Source: an uncultured Oscillospiraceae bacterium
GTDB taxonomy: Bacteria; Bacillota; Clostridia; Oscillospirales; Acutalibacteraceae
Reading direction: 5' to 3'
Assembly: GCA_902461995.1 (NCBI GenBank)
Contig: CABQAA010000106.1
Location: forward strand, 1-7,110
Length of the DNA stretch: 7,110 bases
This document shows, piece by piece, positions 5,599-7,110 of the stretch. Both the position numbers and the translations under genes were made by a program. The first letter of the stretch is position 1; each line of letters starts with the position of its first letter. Under the pieces are notes generated by a model, which worked only from the letters and a program-made list of their open reading frames with translations, was not told where the DNA came from and did not search any database.

Positions 5599-6774
5599 AT
5601 GAATTACGAGGCGCTTCTGAATCCGACCCTGCGGCAGCTGAAACCGTCGGGGATCCGGAAGTTTTTTGATATCGCGAACGAGATGGAAGACGTCATCACC
5701 CTCTCGATCGGGGAACCGGATTTTTCCACTCCCTGGCATATCCGGCAGGAGGGAATCCGCTCCCTGGAAAAGGGAAAAACCTGGTACACGGCCAACGCCG
5801 GCCTTCTCCGCCTGCGGGAGTCCATCGCGGGGTATGTGCAGCGGCATATCGGGGTGTCTTATGACCCGAAATCCGAGGTGCTCGTCACCGTTGGCGGCAG
5901 TGAGGCCATCGACCTTTGTCTGCGCTCCCTGATCTGCCCGGGGGACGAAGTGCTCATCCCCCAGCCGAGCTTTGTCTGCTATGAACCCCTGACCGCCATG
6001 GCGGGCGGGGTGCCCGTCCCGATCGTCACCAGGGCGGAGGATGGGTTCCGCCTGACGGCCGAGGCGCTGCGGGCGGCGCTGACCCCGAAAACCAAGCTGC
6101 TCGTTCTGCCCTACCCCAACAACCCCACCGGCGGCGTGATGCGGCAGGAGCATCTTGAGGCCATCGCCGCGGTGCTGCGGGAGACCGACGTCATGGTGCT
6201 GTCGGATGAAATTTACGGCGGCCTGACCTACGGCGGATCTCCTCATGTCAGCATCGCGTCCCTGCCGGGGATGCGGGAACGCACGGTTCTGGTGGACGGT
6301 TTTTCCAAGTCCTTTGCCATGACCGGGTGGCGTCTCGGGTATGCCTGTGCGCCCGCCCCGGTGATGAAGCTGATGGTCAAGCTTCATCAGTTCGCGCTGA
6401 TGTGCGCGCCGACCACGGCCCAATACGCCGCCGTCGAAGCGATGGACAACGGGGACGAGGATGTGGAGCGTATGCGGGCGGATTACGATGTGCGCCGCCG
6501 CTTCATCGTGGATGAGCTCAACAAAATGGGCCTGACCTGTTTTGAACCCGAAGGGGCGTTCTATGTCTTCCCGTCGGTCCAAATAACGGGGATGGATTCG
6601 GACACCTTCTGCGAAGCCCTGCTGCGGGAAAAGCGGGTCGCTGTGGTTCCCGGCACCGCCTTCGGCGACTGCGGGGAGGGCTATGTGCGGATATCCTACT
6701 GTTATTCTCTCAAGCACATCACCGAGGCCATGCAGCGGATGCGGGCCTTTGTTGAGGAGCATACCGGCCGCTGA
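5599..6774 (+). CDS. Pyridoxal-phosphate aminotransferase, class I/II
   Basis: This is a 391-residue fold-type I aminotransferase, normal for the family. Key elements occur in order: GEPDF at 38-42, VGGSEAID at 98-105 (cofactor phosphate contact), PNNPTG at 173-178, DEIY at 203-206 (the Asp contacts the pyridine nitrogen, the Tyr the ring oxygen), SKSFAMTGWR at 236-245 with Lys237 as the Schiff-base lysine, and Arg364 in GYVRISY, which binds the substrate carboxylate. It moves amino groups between an amino acid and a 2-oxo acid in the cytoplasm. The sequence fits the broad aspartate/aromatic/alanine-type group, but the exact substrate cannot be read. The start at 5599 is chosen because the upstream extension overlaps the regulator in another frame; AGGAG at 5582-5586 lies 12 bases upstream, a rather long spacing. 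Translation is probably coupled to the regulator. Confidence 0.9.
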   Translation: MNYEALLNPTLRQLKPSGIRKFFDIANEMEDVITLSIGEPDFSTPWHIRQEGIRSLEKGKTWYTANAGLLRLRESIAGYVQRHIGVSYDPKSEVLVTVGGSEAIDLCLRSLICPGDEVLIPQPSFVCYEPLTAMAGGVPVPIVTRAEDGFRLTAEALRAALTPKTKLLVLPYPNNPTGGVMRQEHLEAIAAVLRETDVMVLSDEIYGGLTYGGSPHVSIASLPGMRERTVLVDGFSKSFAMTGWRLGYACAPAPVMKLMVKLHQFALMCAPTTAQYAAVEAMDNGDEDVERMRADYDVRRRFIVDELNKMGLTCFEPEGAFYVFPSVQITGMDSDTFCEALLREKRVAVVPGTAFGDCGEGYVRISYCYSLKHITEAMQRMRAFVEEHTGR

Positions 6775-6780
6775 CGGCCG
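6765..6780. repeat. GC-rich hairpin across the aminotransferase stop codon
   Basis: CGGCCG (6765-6770) and CGGCCG (6775-6780) form a 6-bp all-GC stem around the loop CTGA, which contains the TGA stop. No T run follows and the ispE ribosome binding site begins four bases later, so it is not a terminator. It could influence translation of ispE or mRNA stability. Confidence 0.35.
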
Positions 6781-6797
6781 TCTGGAGGAACGTATCC

Positions 6798-7110
6798 ATG
6801 AGCGTAACGGTGGAGGCACCGGCGAAAATCAACCTGACCCTCGATGTCGTCGGCCGGCGGGAAGACGGCTACCACCTCATCGAGAGCGTGATGCAGGCGA
6901 TCGATCTCTGTGACCGGATCACGGTTCGGCCGATCGAGTCTCCCGGCTCGGTCGTCTTGACCTGCCGCGACGAGCGGGTCCCGGCCGGTTCGGACAACAC
7001 GGTGGTGCGGGCGGCAGCGGCATTTTTCGCCGGATGCGGCCAAACCAATCCGGGGCTGGAGATCGCGCTGCATAAACGGATCCCCATGCAGGCGGGGCTG
7101 GCCGGGGGAA
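6798..7110 (+). CDS. ispE: 4-diphosphocytidyl-2-C-methyl-D-erythritol kinase, 5' part
   Basis: These are the first 104 codons of a GHMP-superfamily kinase, cut by the window end; full-length IspE is about 280-300 residues. The family's N-terminal motif is seen as APAKINLTL (7-15), then DGYHLIES (23-30), and the start of the ATP-binding glycine-rich loop, RIPMQAGLAGG (94-104). IspE phosphorylates 4-diphosphocytidyl-methylerythritol with ATP in the non-mevalonate (MEP) route to isoprenoid precursors, in the cytoplasm. GGAGG at 6784-6788 lies nine bases before the ATG. It follows the aminotransferase by 23 bp with no terminator, so it probably shares the lrp-type operon promoter, although its pathway is unrelated. 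It indicates that the organism uses the MEP pathway. Confidence 0.93.
   Translation, partial: MSVTVEAPAKINLTLDVVGRREDGYHLIESVMQAIDLCDRITVRPIESPGSVVLTCRDERVPAGSDNTVVRAAAAFFAGCGQTNPGLEIALHKRIPMQAGLAGG

Noticed and set aside
4312..6780. CGGCCG-containing palindromes near several gene ends (4312-4317, 5037-5046, 6765-6780)
   Set aside because: CGGCCG also appears inside genes here and is common in GC-rich DNA; none is followed by a T run, so a shared terminator is not supported.
5551..6819. 422-residue open frame on the minus strand opposite the aminotransferase
   Set aside because: It is a shadow of a gene with all aminotransferase motifs; its His/Arg/Gly-rich composition is typical of antisense GC-rich frames.
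1..7110. Search for CRISPR repeats, tRNA genes, transposases, toxin-antitoxin or defence genes
   Set aside because: No regularly spaced repeats, cloverleaf-like sequence or motif of these systems was seen in any part of the window.

Overview
The window looks like chromosomal DNA from a GC-rich member of the Clostridia (Bacillota), perhaps a gut Oscillospiraceae-like lineage. The grounds are strong AGGAGG-type ribosome binding sites, extended -10 promoters, a PHP-type (HisJ) histidinol phosphatase, a transglutaminase-like lipoprotein and an Asp-box sialidase-like protein. The lineage is inferred from these features; no ribosomal or other marker gene is present.

Layout from left to right: (1) 1-161 has no recognisable gene. 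It is AT-richer in part, carries several overlapping inverted repeats and a good leftward promoter at 118-146, and may be the start of a leftward structured RNA or leader running out of the window. (2) 162-1550, minus strand: a secreted lipoprotein with a complete Cys-His-Asp transglutaminase-like core. (3) 1551-1708: divergent intergenic region with one promoter for each flanking gene. (4) 1709-2518: HisJ-family PHP phosphohydrolase, followed after 37 bp by (5) 2556-4310, a large Asp-box protein with no signal peptide; the two probably share a transcript. (6) About 4320-4979 is distinctly AT-richer. It holds an intact GNAT acetyltransferase preceded by what looks like the tail of a lost gene, so it is probably an acquired block. 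(7) 5055-7110: a TATAAT promoter, then an Lrp/AsnC-type regulator, a class I/II aminotransferase 4 bp later, and after 23 bp the first 104 codons of ispE, which is cut by the window end.

The right-hand operon combines an amino-acid-sensing regulator with the transaminase it most likely controls. IspE, an isoprenoid precursor enzyme, lies downstream and is probably co-transcribed without sharing the pathway. The middle pair (phosphatase plus Asp-box protein) has no obvious joint pathway; neither histidine biosynthesis genes nor sugar transport genes are visible. No tRNA, rRNA, CRISPR array, insertion sequence or defence system was found. The least explained parts are the far-left structured region, the AT-rich GNAT block and the divergent sialidase-like protein.
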